Shown here piece by piece: positions 36,977 to 47,300 of a DNA stretch of 50,170 nt; within the stretch, counting starts at the first letter, position 1; each line of letters opens with the position of its first letter. The notes beneath the pieces are model-generated. The model worked only from the letters and a program-made list of their open reading frames with translations. It was not told where the DNA came from and ran no database searches. The DNA lies in contig CAVPEB010000041.1 in NCBI GenBank assembly GCA_963702765.1, forward strand, positions 1 to 50,170, written 5' to 3'. The position numbers and the translations under genes are program-made. Source of the DNA: DATMNR01 sp963702765 (GTDB lineage Bacteria; Chloroflexota; Ktedonobacteria; Ktedonobacterales; Ktedonobacteraceae).

Positions 36977-39184
36977 TTGGAGTACATCGAACAAATTCTT
37001 AAACAATATTTTGGGCATGATACCTTTCTACCCGGTCAACGTACGATCATTCAGCAGGTACTTTCGGGGCGAGATGTTTTCGTTCTGATGTCAACTGGTG
37101 CTGGCAAATCTCTTATTTACCAAATTTCATCATTAGTAATGCCAGGAATGACAGTCGTAATCTCTCCGTTGATCGCGCTTATGCAGGACCAAGTGGACCG
37201 CCTACAAGCCAATGGTATAGCTGCCACATTCATTAATAGTTCTTTAAGCAGCAGCGAACAGGTGAACAGGGAACGAGACACTTTAAATGGAAAGATTAAG
37301 TTGCTTTATGTCGCGCCAGAACGCCTTTTGACCCAGAATTTCTTATCTCTTCTTGACGAAGTTCACAATCGCGTGGGTCTATCCCTGTTGGCAATTGACG
37401 AGGCTCATTGTGTAAGCGAATGGGGACATGATTTTCGCCCCGAGTATAGGCAGTTAGGTCGCTTGCGAAGCCGATATCCAGAAGTGCCAATGCTGGCTCT
37501 CACAGCAACAGCGACGGAACGTGTACGCGATGATATCCTTACCCAGTTGCGGTTGCAGGAGCCATATATTCATATGGCCAGTTTCAATCGGCCTAATCTC
37601 TACTATGAAGTAAGACAAAAGCATCAAGGTTCATATCGTGAACTCCTACAACTACTGCGCGACAGGCGTGACGAACCAGTCATAGTCTACTGCCAAAGTC
37701 GCAGGAGTGTTGATGATATGAGTGAGGCATTAAGGCGCGATGGCATCCGCGCTCTCCCCTACCATGCAGGTTTAACCAACGAGCAACGTACTGAAAACCA
37801 GGTTCGTTTCATTCGTGACGACATATCTGTGTTGGTGGCAACGATCGCATTCGGGATGGGTATTGCCAAACCGGATATTCGTGCCGTCATTCATTATGAT
37901 ATGCCAAAGAGCCTGGAAGGGTATTATCAAGAATCAGGAAGAGCCGGAAGAGATGGGCAGGAAGCTCAATGCATTCTCTTCTTTCAATACGGAGATCGGG
38001 CAAAGTTTGAGTATATGCTTGCCCAGAAAATAGACGAGCAAGAACAACGTATTGCCCGTCAGCAGCTTCAACAGGTCGTGGCGTATAGTGAAAGTACTGT
38101 CTGTCGTCGTCGCTTACTGCTAGCCTATTTTGGTGAAGCTTTTCAAGACGCCAACTGCGGTAGCTGCGATAACTGCCTGAATCCAACAGCGGTTATGGAA
38201 GACCGCACACCTGATGCACAAAAATTCTTATTATGTATTTACAAAGCGCAGCAACGCTTTGGAATGAGGCATATCGTAGATATATTACGAGGGGCAAACA
38301 CCCAGAAAATTCGCGATCTTGGCCATACCAACTTAACCACCTATGGCCTTGGTAAAGACCATAGCGTTGATGAATGGGTGCGTCTAGGCCGGGCATTAAT
38401 ACAACAGGGACTTTTGAGCGAAACGAACGATGGATACCCAGTACTCAAACTGAACAGACTTTCAGTGGAGATTTTGCGAAAGCAGCGCAGTGTTGAGATT
38501 CCATGTGCGCCGATGCGCAAGGAGCAGGCTATTGGCACCAAATCTTCTCATGAACCAGCATTGGAACCAGAGGAGATTGGATTGTTCCAGCATCTTCGTA
38601 ATCTGCGTAAACAATTTGCCGACGATCAAGGTGTACCTCCTTACGTCATCTTTCCAGATACCAGTTTACAAGCAATGGCGAAACATCGCCCCCAAAACAA
38701 GGCACAATTTGCCAAGATTCCGGGTGTTGGTAGTCGAAAGCTGGAAGCATACTTTACACCCTTTACTGAAAGCATTAGGATGTATTGCGAACTACACAAC
38801 CTGATTATGGGCATTGAACCAATATATGAAGAAAGGGTAGAAATAAAAGAAGGCATTTCCTCTTCACAAAAAAATGCAGGGCCATCGACACGCCAACTCA
38901 CACTAGACCTGTACAGACAGGGACGGAGCATCGAGGAGATTGCCAAAGAACGTAACCTCAAAGCAAGCACAATTATAAGTCACCTGGCCGAGTTAATTGA
39001 GGCGGGTGAGACCATTGATGTCGAACACTTCATTCAACCTGGTCATTATGAAATCATTGTTGATACACTCCAAAGGGAGGGGGATGAGGTGCTCAAGCCT
39101 ATTAAGGATATTCTAGGCGATGAGTATTCTTATGATGAGATTAAGTTAGTTCGGTCTCTTCTTCGCCGGACTTATGAAAGATAG
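36977..39184 (+). CDS. recQ: RecQ-family ATP-dependent DNA helicase
   Basis: 735 residues from a TTG at 36977; a further TTG at 36959 has no ribosome-binding site, whereas GGAGAG precedes 36977 and the truncated paralogue uses the same arrangement. Order of parts: Walker A LMSTGAGKS, DEAH in LAIDEAHCVSEWGHDFRP, motif V/VI AFGMGIAKPDIR and QESGRAGRDG, a zinc site with four Cys (CRRRLLLAYFG, NCGSCDNC), a winged-helix region, an HRDC domain (IGLFQHLRNLRKQFADD), and a C-terminal helix-turn-helix (SIEEIAKERNLKASTI). It unwinds 3'-5' during repair and recombination. It is longer than E. coli RecQ because of the last domain. Confidence 0.92.
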   Translation: MEYIEQILKQYFGHDTFLPGQRTIIQQVLSGRDVFVLMSTGAGKSLIYQISSLVMPGMTVVISPLIALMQDQVDRLQANGIAATFINSSLSSSEQVNRERDTLNGKIKLLYVAPERLLTQNFLSLLDEVHNRVGLSLLAIDEAHCVSEWGHDFRPEYRQLGRLRSRYPEVPMLALTATATERVRDDILTQLRLQEPYIHMASFNRPNLYYEVRQKHQGSYRELLQLLRDRRDEPVIVYCQSRRSVDDMSEALRRDGIRALPYHAGLTNEQRTENQVRFIRDDISVLVATIAFGMGIAKPDIRAVIHYDMPKSLEGYYQESGRAGRDGQEAQCILFFQYGDRAKFEYMLAQKIDEQEQRIARQQLQQVVAYSESTVCRRRLLLAYFGEAFQDANCGSCDNCLNPTAVMEDRTPDAQKFLLCIYKAQQRFGMRHIVDILRGANTQKIRDLGHTNLTTYGLGKDHSVDEWVRLGRALIQQGLLSETNDGYPVLKLNRLSVEILRKQRSVEIPCAPMRKEQAIGTKSSHEPALEPEEIGLFQHLRNLRKQFADDQGVPPYVIFPDTSLQAMAKHRPQNKAQFAKIPGVGSRKLEAYFTPFTESIRMYCELHNLIMGIEPIYEERVEIKEGISSSQKNAGPSTRQLTLDLYRQGRSIEEIAKERNLKASTIISHLAELIEAGETIDVEHFIQPGHYEIIVDTLQREGDEVLKPIKDILGDEYSYDEIKLVRSLLRRTYER

Positions 39185-39208
39185 TAAAAACATCCTATAG
39201 ATACAATT

Positions 39209-39550
39209 TCAAAGCCCTCTGGCATTGGCCTCTTCAAGTTCAGTTTTAGTGTGCTCGGAGAAACGATTGTGCTCTAACTCCGCTAGAATTGCAAAAAGCT
39301 GAAAAAAAGAATACCTGTATGTGTGCTCTTATTGTCATCTTCTACCAACAACACCGCCTTGATTTTCCGCTTTTTCAATTTCTCAAGAGTTTCGTTTCCT
39401 GCTTCAATGTTAGTCCCATTCGACTCGGTCTCCACGCAACAAGGGCATCTCTTTCGTTTAGAAAGTCAATGACCACAAGAAATGTCTGCTGTCAAAGTGG
39501 AGTCGAGTTTGCTTATCGGTGAATGCACTCACAACTTCTCGCTGTTTCAT
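39209..39550 (-). pseudogene. Serine recombinase (resolvase/invertase), decayed
   Basis: Broken frames on the minus strand read TDKQTRLHFDS, FLNERDALVAWRPSRMGL then TLKQ, and finally FQLFAILAELEHNRFSEHTK followed by TELEEANARGL and a TGA at 39209. These match the N-terminal, central and E-helix regions of resolvases. The catalytic N-terminal Ser motif is not seen, and several frameshifts and stops lie between. A DNA-binding C-terminal domain is missing. Confidence 0.65.
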
Positions 39551-39958
39551 GGCATCTCACTGGAGGACAAAATGCTGTTCAGTTTTCGAGACACGTGCAT
39601 CACTGATTTTTTGTGAAATAGAGTGCTCATTCTTCGAATGTTCTTTACCTCCCAGCTTCAAAAATGTCTTATAAAACCATGTAAGAATGAGTATTTAAGA
39701 CTTTGATTGCTGGAACGAGTAAATAAGACGAACGAAAGTTCTCTGCATTCAATCTATAAACAAAACTGCTTGCCAGTATCGAGAAACGGACGTTTTTCAA
39801 GATAGGCGAAAATGAGGGGTTTTGATTATTGGTTCCTATAATTAATAACCAGAATAAAACTGCGTTCTTTGAACCAAGTATTTTTGTTTGGAGTGTACTT
39901 CTCATGGAAGTGATTGCTTAGAGTGGATTACAGCGACGTGCCAAAAGATTGAACCATA
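39551..39958. other. AT-rich intergenic stretch
   Basis: Nothing coding recognised. It separates the resolvase remnant from the dead IS630 copy and may contain the left end of that element (GCCAAAAGATTGAACC near 39940). Confidence 0.3.
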
Positions 39959-40798
39959 TTAACTCTTCCTTACTTGACCGGGAAGTAGATACCCGCAATG
40001 CTGAAACCATCCCTGCGCATCCTGAGCGGTGATGGTGAATAATGCTTGAGCAATGGCTTCTTCTAGGGCTTCTCCGGTTCTGGCTCCAGCGCGGCCTAAG
40101 GCTGTTTTGAGTTTGGAAAACGCTTCTTCAATGGGGGAGAGATCAGGTGAATAGCCCGGCAAGAAGAGGAGTTGGCAGCCTTTTGCTTCAATCGCCTGCT
40201 TGACCCGCGCGCTTTTGTGCGCTTGGAGGTTGTCCATGACCACGATCTGCCCGGCATGAAGGTTGGGAGCCAGAACCTGCTTGATTTACAGCTCAAAAGC
40301 GGCCATATTGGCCGATCCTTCCAGGATTAGTGCCGCTCCCATGCCAGAAAGAGAGAGGGCGGCAATGAGCGTCGTATTCTTGCCGCGATTGCGCGGAACA
40401 CTCCCCCTCGCTCGTTCTCCCTTGGGCTCACGAGCATACAGGGGCGTTAAGGCAATATTGGAGCCGGTTTCATCAATACATACCAGCGCTTCTGTCGGAA
40501 GCTTGCTCGCGTTCGTTCGCCAGGCGGCTCGCTCTTCCTCATTGTGCTCCGTTGCCCCGAGTGACTTTTTTTTTCGCGTCCAGCCAAGTCTTTTGATCGC
40601 CCGGCTCATTGTCCAGCGGCTCACGCGTTCACCATAGGCCTGCTCCCACATGGCGCAATGTTGCTCCAGTGTAGCGTCGCCGTATGCCTGTAACTGGGGC
40701 AGCACACCAGCTTCCACCTGTACCCGTTTCTTCGGCGGGCGACCCAGGTCCACAGCTCGCAAGACACGCTCGCGTAAATCTTGTGAGTATGCCTTCAT
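39959..40798 (-). pseudogene. IS630-family transposase, inactivated by a deletion and a stop codon
   Basis: The frame begins MKAYSQDLRERVLRAVDLGR and jumps straight to PPKKRVQVEAGVLPQL, so the helix-turn-helix segment between is missing. The DDE core (VCIDETGSN, IVVMDNLQAHKSARV, GYSPDLSPIEEAFSKLK) is retained. But an in-frame TAA at 40286-40288 (AAFEL-stop-IKQVLAPNL) splits it where a Tyr codon is expected. The second part ends at 39959. It differs from the IS630-like element at 29.7 kb. Confidence 0.85.
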
Positions 40799-40886
40799 GA
40801 ATTTCCTCCTTGCAAAAGGAAGCGCTGACTGGGAGATGAAACCGCGCCTTGAAGCTGCTTGTCACCCGTTTCCACGCTCCCATTGC

Positions 40887-40949
40887 AAAAAAACCGGCCA
40901 GAAGTGAGTCCGAAGAGCAAAAAGACACACTTCCGCTGCACCGGTTTTT
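40887..40949. terminator. Bidirectional terminator hairpin
   Basis: On the minus strand AAAAACCGG and CGGAAGTGTGTC pair with GACTCACTTCTG and CCGGTTTTTTT. On the plus strand the 3' arm ends CCGGTTTTTG. It closes the minus-strand ArsR operon or its remnants. Confidence 0.7.
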
Positions 40950-41003
40950 GTAATGATTCGTGATGCTCTGCGTCAAGCCTTCGTGGAAGAGATTTCACCA
41001 GGG

Positions 41004-41090
41004 TTATGCCAGTTCTTTTCCTTCCGTGATTGACATCAATCCATCAAGCGAAACCGAAAGGCCGAGGAGAACTGTTCCTCGGCTGTCCTC
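41004..41090 (-). pseudogene. N-terminal scrap of a DHFR-like gene
   Basis: The minus strand encodes GTVLLGLSVSLDGLM before the frame drifts to a stop at 41004. The stretch LGLSVSLDG is the opening motif of the neighbouring DHFR-like protein (TFGLSVSLDG at 42.2 kb). It probably arose from a duplicated or deleted gene. Confidence 0.5.
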
Positions 41091-41143
41091 CAAACTGTGG
41101 GCATGCGATTTTCCACGAGCCTCTGTCTCACACAAAACCAGTC

Positions 41144-41638
41144 CTAGTTCAGCTTGGTATAGGTGACATCGAAGTCGTGCTCCCATCTGGAGCCATCAGA
41201 AGATTTCTCCCAATGGGCAGTAATGGTCGTGCCATCCTTGCTCACGGTGCCCTCATAACGCTGCCAGAAGCCAGGCGCTTCCCTCCACATCTTCCACACC
41301 CCCTGCGAGAAGCTCATCTCATAGACCCTCGAAACGCTCCGTGCGTCAGAGTAGAGCACGGTGTAGTTAGGAGCCGAGTCATCCCGGCCAATGAGCCAGA
41401 GGGCCTGGGGTGGACCCGGCGATTTGTCGCCCATGCGCATCGCCAGAAAAGCTCCGTCCTGCACCCACTCTATCAAGACCGGTCCGCTTTTTACGCTGTC
41501 GGATGGACGAGGAAGAAAAGACGCGTTGGAGAGCTCCATTTCCCAATCGCCCACCAGGACTTCAAGGGCTTTGAGCGCAGGGTTTGGCTGAGGTGAAGGC
41601 GTCTTCGCTTGAGCATGGGTGGAGTCATCTGTCATCAT
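41144..41638 (-). CDS. DUF1579-like protein
   Basis: 164 residues. ALKALEVLVGDWEMEL near the start and VLIEWVQDGAFLAMRMG, ALWLIGRDDSAPNYTVLYSD and WEKSSDGSRWEHDFDVTY match the lipocalin-like DUF1579 barrel. The function of the family is unknown. Its ATG overlaps the upstream DHFR-like gene stop by 4 bp, so it is the last gene of the ArsR-led operon. Confidence 0.7.
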   Translation of the reverse strand: MMTDDSTHAQAKTPSPQPNPALKALEVLVGDWEMELSNASFLPRPSDSVKSGPVLIEWVQDGAFLAMRMGDKSPGPPQALWLIGRDDSAPNYTVLYSDARSVSRVYEMSFSQGVWKMWREAPGFWQRYEGTVSKDGTTITAHWEKSSDGSRWEHDFDVTYTKLN

Positions 41639-42237
41639 GGTTTATCCTTTCCATTCTCAGAGAGACGAAACCAGTCTTCCTTCATCACGCGAAACGAGAG
41701 ATGGGTGGCGCCCGGCGTCTCAAGCGTGCGAATATGTTCCAGGTGGATCGGCTTTGAGCCAAGGTGATCGAAGAGGCGCACGCCCTCACCCAGCAGGACA
41801 TGGGCCACGCTCATATTGATTTCGTCGAGCAGGCCCGCCGAAAGCGCCTGTTGGACCGCGCTGGCCCCGTGCAGGGCAATATTTTTCTCGCCTGCAAGCT
41901 CCCTGGCTTTGGCAATCGCGCTCTCGATGCCCTCGGCGACAAAGTAATACTGCGTTTGGCCCTGTTTCAGGGGTTCGCGAGCTTGCGATTGCAAGACAAT
42001 CACCGGGCCGGGAAGAGGTGTGCCATCAGGCATGATCCACCCCTGCTCATTATCAATCTGATGAAAGCTTCGGTGTCCCATAATCACTACGCCGCCCTCG
42101 TTGAGTTGATCGCCTATGACCTCATAGAAATGTTCCATAGCGCGTCCCATCCAGGCGAAGACTTCTGAGACATCATCATTTTTATCGGCGATAAAGCCGT
42201 CGAGCGAGACCGAAAGGCCAAACGTAACTTTTCCCAT
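41635..42237 (-). CDS. Dihydrofolate reductase-like (RibD C-terminal domain) protein
   Basis: 200 residues, with GGAG before the ATG. KVTFGLSVSLDGFIADKNDD starts the family fold. VVIMGHRSFHQID and ALHGASAVQQALSAGLLDE with MSVAHVLLGEGVRLFDHLG are the NADPH-binding and closing motifs. It is the fourth gene of the ArsR operon and coupled to the DUF1579-like gene. Substrate unknown. Confidence 0.88.
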   Translation of the reverse strand: MGKVTFGLSVSLDGFIADKNDDVSEVFAWMGRAMEHFYEVIGDQLNEGGVVIMGHRSFHQIDNEQGWIMPDGTPLPGPVIVLQSQAREPLKQGQTQYYFVAEGIESAIAKARELAGEKNIALHGASAVQQALSAGLLDEINMSVAHVLLGEGVRLFDHLGSKPIHLEHIRTLETPGATHLSFRVMKEDWFRLSENGKDKP

Positions 42238-42270
42238 GGTGTTTCTCCAATCTTTGTGAATGCTATGCTA

Positions 42271-42759
42271 CTACATCGTTTCCAGCAGTTCTGTGAGGCG
42301 CTCATAGGAATCGTTGAGCCCTTCTTCCATGCCACTCTGGAGCATCTCATCGCGGTCGGCGACCGACTGGAAGACGGATTGCGCGGTGAACCTGGTCCTG
42401 CCTCCGGGCAATGCTTCCAGGGTGAGCGTTTCGAGGCACACGTGTCCTGCTTCCGGCAGCCCTTCAAACTCAAAGGTGTCGATAATGCGTGCGGGTGCGC
42501 GAACTTCGTGGTACACACCATGAAACGCGTATTCGTTCCCCGCTGGATCTCGATTGATAAAGCGCCACTGGCCGCCGACTCGCGCGTCCAGCTTATCAAC
42601 CAGGGTTGCCAGGCGCCTCGGCCCCCACCATTGCGGGACAAGCTCTGGATCGGTGAAGGCTTGAAACACCAACTCGCGTGGCGCGTCGAATTCGCGCGTA
42701 ATGAGCATTTCCTGTTTCCCCGGTTCTGCGAGAATGGTAGTTTTGTTCTTGTCTGCCAC
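42271..42759 (-). CDS. SRPBCC / AHSA1-like (START fold) protein
   Basis: 162 residues from a GTG. ITREFDAPRELVFQAFTDPE, LVPQWWGPRR and GGQWRFINRDPAGNEY are the classical AHSA1 motifs, and the C-terminal SGMEEGLNDSYERLTELLE is the usual long helix. It binds small hydrophobic ligands in a deep pocket; the ligand is not known. Genes of this kind are commonly in ArsR-led operons, as here, between two DHFR-like genes (22 and 33 bp gaps). Confidence 0.9.
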   Translation of the reverse strand: MADKNKTTILAEPGKQEMLITREFDAPRELVFQAFTDPELVPQWWGPRRLATLVDKLDARVGGQWRFINRDPAGNEYAFHGVYHEVRAPARIIDTFEFEGLPEAGHVCLETLTLEALPGGRTRFTAQSVFQSVADRDEMLQSGMEEGLNDSYERLTELLETM

Positions 42760-42781
42760 TTCTCTTCATTTCCTTTCAAAC

Positions 42782-43366
42782 TCAATCGCTGAGCACTGGC
42801 TGGTAATGCACGCGCATCACCCCGGACTTGTACGTCTTTGTGCTTACCAGATGCAGGTTGAACCTGTTGGTGAACACGCTTTGACCCTTGCCGATGGTGA
42901 CGGGATGGACCATGAGCACGTACTCATCAATCAGACCGAGGCGCACAAACGTTTGCGCGGTGCGAATGCCGCCAGGCACGCCCAGGTCTTTTCCGGACTG
43001 CTGCTTGATCTTTTTCACCACTTCAACCAGGTCGTCATCACTTTTTACCACGAGCAGCTCTGTATTCTCCCATTCAAGCTTTTCTTCCCTGTTCGAGAGA
43101 ATAAACGGGTGTAATGTGTTCACTGCCTGGGCAATGGCACGCTCCTCCTTTGAGGCCGTAGGATTTTGCGCGACGCTGAGCCAGTAGGGAATCATCCCTG
43201 AAGCCGTCGGGTAGCCAATAAAACCCTGATTGATGCCTTGAAAGAAGGCAACAATATCATCGTTGAGTTCCTGATCCGGCACCTGCGACATCCAATCCAG
43301 CTCGCCGTTCGGCCCGCAAAAGAAGCCATCAAAAGTCATCGTCATGCTAAGAAACACTTTTCTCAC
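42782..43366 (-). CDS. Dihydrofolate reductase-like (RibD C-terminal domain) protein
   Basis: 194 residues from a GTG at 43366 (GAGGAG 6 bases upstream); an ATG at 43411 overlaps the ArsR stop and is possible. RKVFLSMTMTFDGFFCGPNG, a helical FQGINQGFIGYPTASGM, LGVPGGIRTAQTFVRLGLID and VHPVTIGKGQSVF fit the family. Second gene of the ArsR operon. It differs a good deal from its two intact relatives in the window, so it is not a recent duplicate. Confidence 0.88.
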   Translation of the reverse strand: MRKVFLSMTMTFDGFFCGPNGELDWMSQVPDQELNDDIVAFFQGINQGFIGYPTASGMIPYWLSVAQNPTASKEERAIAQAVNTLHPFILSNREEKLEWENTELLVVKSDDDLVEVVKKIKQQSGKDLGVPGGIRTAQTFVRLGLIDEYVLMVHPVTIGKGQSVFTNRFNLHLVSTKTYKSGVMRVHYQPVLSD

Positions 43367-43403
43367 GGTGTTCTCCTCTTTTCGTTCGTTCTCATTTCTT
43401 TTC

Positions 43404-43730
43404 TTACTCATCCTGCACGAGCTTCTGCTTTTTAGCTTCTAGCACTCGGTCCAATACCTCAAAACGCTCCTCCCACCTCTGCCTCGTCTGCTGGATCCAT
43501 CTTTCAAATTGAGACAGCGTTTGTGGATTGAGGCTGTAGAGGTGCTTCTGCGCGCGCTTTTCCATCACCACCAACTTCGCCTCGCGCAAGACCTTGAGGT
43601 GCTGCGAGATCGCCTGCGGGCTGACAGAAAATTGCTCGTAGATGTCAGTCGCAGTGAGCTCGCCGCGGCTGGCAAGGACCTCTAAAATGGCCCGTCGTGT
43701 CGGATCGGAAAGCGCAACAAACATATCCAT
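43404..43730 (-). CDS. ArsR-family transcriptional repressor
   Basis: 108 residues from MDMFVALSDPTRRAILEVL. The winged helix has recognition helix SVSPQAISQHLKVLREAKLV and wing KRAQKHLYSLNP. No paired Cys metal-binding motif is seen, so it belongs to the non-metal group that usually governs SRPBCC/AHSA1 genes, exactly the type found downstream. The ATG lies 6 bases after a perfect -10 box, so its mRNA is probably leaderless; an ATG at 43748 would lie inside the promoter and is rejected. Confidence 0.9.
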   Translation of the reverse strand: MDMFVALSDPTRRAILEVLASRGELTATDIYEQFSVSPQAISQHLKVLREAKLVVMEKRAQKHLYSLNPQTLSQFERWIQQTRQRWEERFEVLDRVLEAKKQKLVQDE

Positions 43731-43736
43731 GGATAT

Positions 43737-43770
43737 ATTATAAAGCATTGATTTAATTAAGTCAATGCTT
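43737..43770 (-). promoter_or_regulatory. ArsR-operon promoter with overlapping palindromic operator
   Basis: On the minus strand, TTGACT (43765-43760) and TATAAT (43742-43737) are 17 bp apart. The palindrome AAGCATTGA / TCAATGCTT (43743-43770) covers the -35 and spacer. Binding of the ArsR protein here would block RNA polymerase. Confidence 0.85.
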
Positions 43771-43799
43771 AATTATAGTTTGCCAAGCTGATCTAAAAC

Positions 43800-44339
43800 T
43801 CGCGCGCCTACGGAGCTCACAAAGAGTGGAGTCGTTCTGGGAGAAGGACAACTTGACGTGGCCTTGGTATTAATCACGAAATGAAAGAGGTAGGAACAAT
43901 GGAGGCAAATTAAGGAAGAGATACATGAAAGCTCAATTTTTGAGCACGCCGCTGTAAGTTGTTTAACTAAACAAAGAGAGCGTTTCCTCATGGAAAAAGT
44001 GGTCTTGATCCAGAAAAATGGAGACTACGAAGTGGAAGTTTCATTCACAGAGAATGAGGTTACGAGTTCAAACGCAATCTGAATGACATACCGTTACGAC
44101 GAATGGAAACATCAGCCAGATCCGAGACGAAAGTGATTTGAAGTACATGCGGTGTGAGGGTTGGCAATGGCGCCACTACGTTGAACGACGAGAGGGTGTT
44201 GAGGAAAGAAACTGGAGTCTCAAGAATCCACCGTTATTTTAGCCATCTTCAGGTAATTGAATGTCCTAATAAACGGAAATTTTAATGAGATACCAAATTT
44301 CTGAAGCTTGCTAGATGTAACATGACTATTGAGTCCCAT
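43800..44339. other. Intergenic with a decayed short coding stretch
   Basis: A plus-strand ATG at 43992 gives MEKVVLIQKNGDYEVEVSFT and stops at 44082. Further on, another frame reads YMRCEGWQWRHYVERREGV and stops near 44239. These may be parts of one frameshifted small gene. No family recognised. Confidence 0.3.
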
Positions 44340-47300
44340 CTATTCAGTAGAGATGTTACGGCTCCCAGTGTTGTTAGAGATGATAAGCAAGATAGGGAGT
44401 AGTATCAGGGCAACGAAACTCGCCACCAGGAACGTAGCAAGAGTAAAACCGAAAGGATAAAACCAGTAAGATTGGTGAACGATGATATCGCTTATCATAA
44501 GGAAAAGTGTATAAACCACTAACCCAATGAAACTTGTAATGATGGCAGTGGCTAGATTTCTTCTCGTATTGTAACGTCCTTGTGTTCGAAGGAATGCAAG
44601 GCCTGAAAGAAAGCCAAGGAGTGCTAGACTGGCAAAGTCATACCAACTGGGGGGGTTTAACACGCTAGTGTTAATGTTTTGAGATAAGTAATAACCGCTC
44701 AACGCTCCTGGCAACACACACACGAGTCCCACCAAGGGACCGAACTTGGTAGCAAAGAACAAAGGAACAACGACGATCAAACCGAGCAAAATGTTAGCCC
44801 CCATAATAAAGAAGTTTGTACTCCAAAGCTCATAGCCTCCATGATAGTTAGAAACAAGTAACACTGCGATAAGATAATTAACAACACTACAAATCACAAT
44901 ACCTATCACCATTGCTATTATCTGTCGCTTCCCTAAGGCCCAGGGATTCACCGTTTCATCGGATGTCTGCGCCGTGCTTATTTCTGTTCCAGAACGCCCT
45001 GAGTTCAAAGCATCATCTGCTCCAGCTTGTGATTGGGGAGCATTCATCAAGAGGTTGGATTCAGGTGGCGAAAATGGAGAGCTAGAGGGAGGCTCGGGAG
45101 CCATCGGAATCGATGAATTGGGATTATGGGTGGAAGATAGAGAAGCCTCACTGTGAGCAGCTATGGCGTCAAGTGAAGCACTTTCACCCATGAGGGATGG
45201 TATTTCACTCGATGGTAAAGCGTGTACTTCTTCATACGAAGGCGGTGGTACAGTCTCCTTTTCATCTATATGATGTGACGGATTATCAGAAAGAACCTGG
45301 GGAAGGATCTCTATGTACCCTTCTCCATTCTCTTGTATCGGTTCTGGCGTTTTCAAGAACGGCTGTTTTTGCTCTAACTCGGTTGGAGAGGATTCTGGTG
45401 CATTCTGCATGAGAGGATCCGGAAGAGTTGATGCATCTTGAGGTATGGATAACGCCATGTTGTTCAACTGAACGAAAGGAACATCCTGTACAGCCAGGCT
45501 CGCCTGTTCTAAGGCGTTTGCAAGGGCTCGCATGCTCCCAAAGCGGCCCTTTGGGTCTTTCGCCAGTGCAGTCATCACGACCTGTTCCACATCACTTGAA
45601 AGACCAGGAATCTTCTCACAGAGGGAGGCGGGAGCAACGAGTTGCTGCTTCACAGCAATCTCCGTAAAGGAGCCATGAAAAGGACGCTCGCCACAGAGCC
45701 ATTCATAGATGACAATGCCTAGTGAGTATTGATCACTTGCAGGACGTGGATGTGCTGCGATCTGCTCGGGAGCCATGTACGCAATCGTTCCAGCCATATC
45801 GTTTGGCTGTTGGTAGCGAGAGCTCTGCGACACCAGGGCAATGCCAAAGTCACTGAGCACCACCTGGTCTTCTGGCCCGAACAACATATTTTCTGGCTTG
45901 ATATCTCGATGAATAATCTTGCGGTCATGAGCATACTGAAGAGCCTGTGCGATCTGCTTGACGTAAAAAACGACTTGTTCCAGGGGAAGGCGTGTTCCCT
46001 TGGGATATCGTTCTCGCATCGTTCCATTGGGAGCATAACTCATAATCAAATAGGGAGTGGTGCCTTCGACTCCGAAATCTAGGAGACGGACGATGTGCGG
46101 ATGTTCCAGGTGTGCTATGGTTCGCGCTTCTTGACGAAACTGTTCCACATCCTGTCCGGCTAATTGAGTATGTAGGACTTTAATGGCCGTCTGGGTATCC
46201 AGGTAGATATGTTCGCCCAGGTAGACCTCGGCAAAGCCACCTTGTCCTATGAGCCGACTCAGTCGATAGTTGCCAAAGCGCTGTCCAACGCGATCCTGGT
46301 GTTGTCTTTCTACGCTGGGTGGAGAGAGAGGGGATGCTCCAGTGGATGTGTTCTCTTGCTCGGAAGAGGGGAAGGAAACAAGGGATCGAGAGGGACGTTC
46401 AAGCACTTCATACGTACAGGTGATATTTCCAAAACGGATGGTGTCTCCTGGGTGTAGTTTCGATGGAACCTGGGGAACCAAGCGTTGCTGATGAAGCAGC
46501 GTACCATTGGTGCTTTGCGTATCGGTAACCCAGTACGCCTGGTCCTTCAATGCGATGGTGGCATGGTGTGAGGAGACAGAGGGATCACGGAGGACGATCT
46601 GGTTGGTCGAGGCCCGTCCAACCGTGACGGGCTCAAGCCCAAGTGGTATTCTTCCTTCGGGACCTTGTAGCGCGGCCCCCACCACCTGTGACAACTGCGT
46701 CAGCATGATTTGCTCTTCCCACGGTACCTGGTTGAGTTCAATGAGCGGAGCTACAGCTTCAAGAGAGCGTGTTGAAGTGACCAGGAGGAGATGCCCTTGC
46801 TGAGGCAGAGGCATCAGTGGTGAGAGCACCTCTTTGTCATGCACCCGATCAAGCACCAGCAGCCAGTGCTGATGGGTACGAAGCCACTGAACGACAACTC
46901 TAAGAGGGTCCTGGTCAGGAGGATCCTCTTGTGGAAGGTGAAGCGCAGTTGCCAGACTCAGCAGATCCGAGCGGAGAGCTTCGCGAGAATTTGCCTGGAT
47001 CCAGGCAATTACCTGGTAGTCGCTCTGGAAGCGGTAGGCGTATTCTACTGCCGTATCGGTTGCACCGTCGCTGTCAGCTTCGCGCACATGGGCAGGCTCA
47101 AAGAGAAGCACGTGAGGAACTGTTGCCAGTGAGGTGTGCAATTCTTGTAGGATCTGTTCGCGACCTAGAAACAAGGGGTCGCGCTGATGAGGAACTTTCC
47201 AGATCGGAGGCACATCACCGGGGAAGTTACGTTGCTTGGAGATGGTATGTTGCATCGTTTGAGGGAAGGCAGGTGCCTGGGCTGGCTTTGCCCGTTCATG

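Noticed and set aside
39669..39905. 78-codon minus-strand frame
   Set aside because: AT-rich, no family likeness, no ribosome-binding site.
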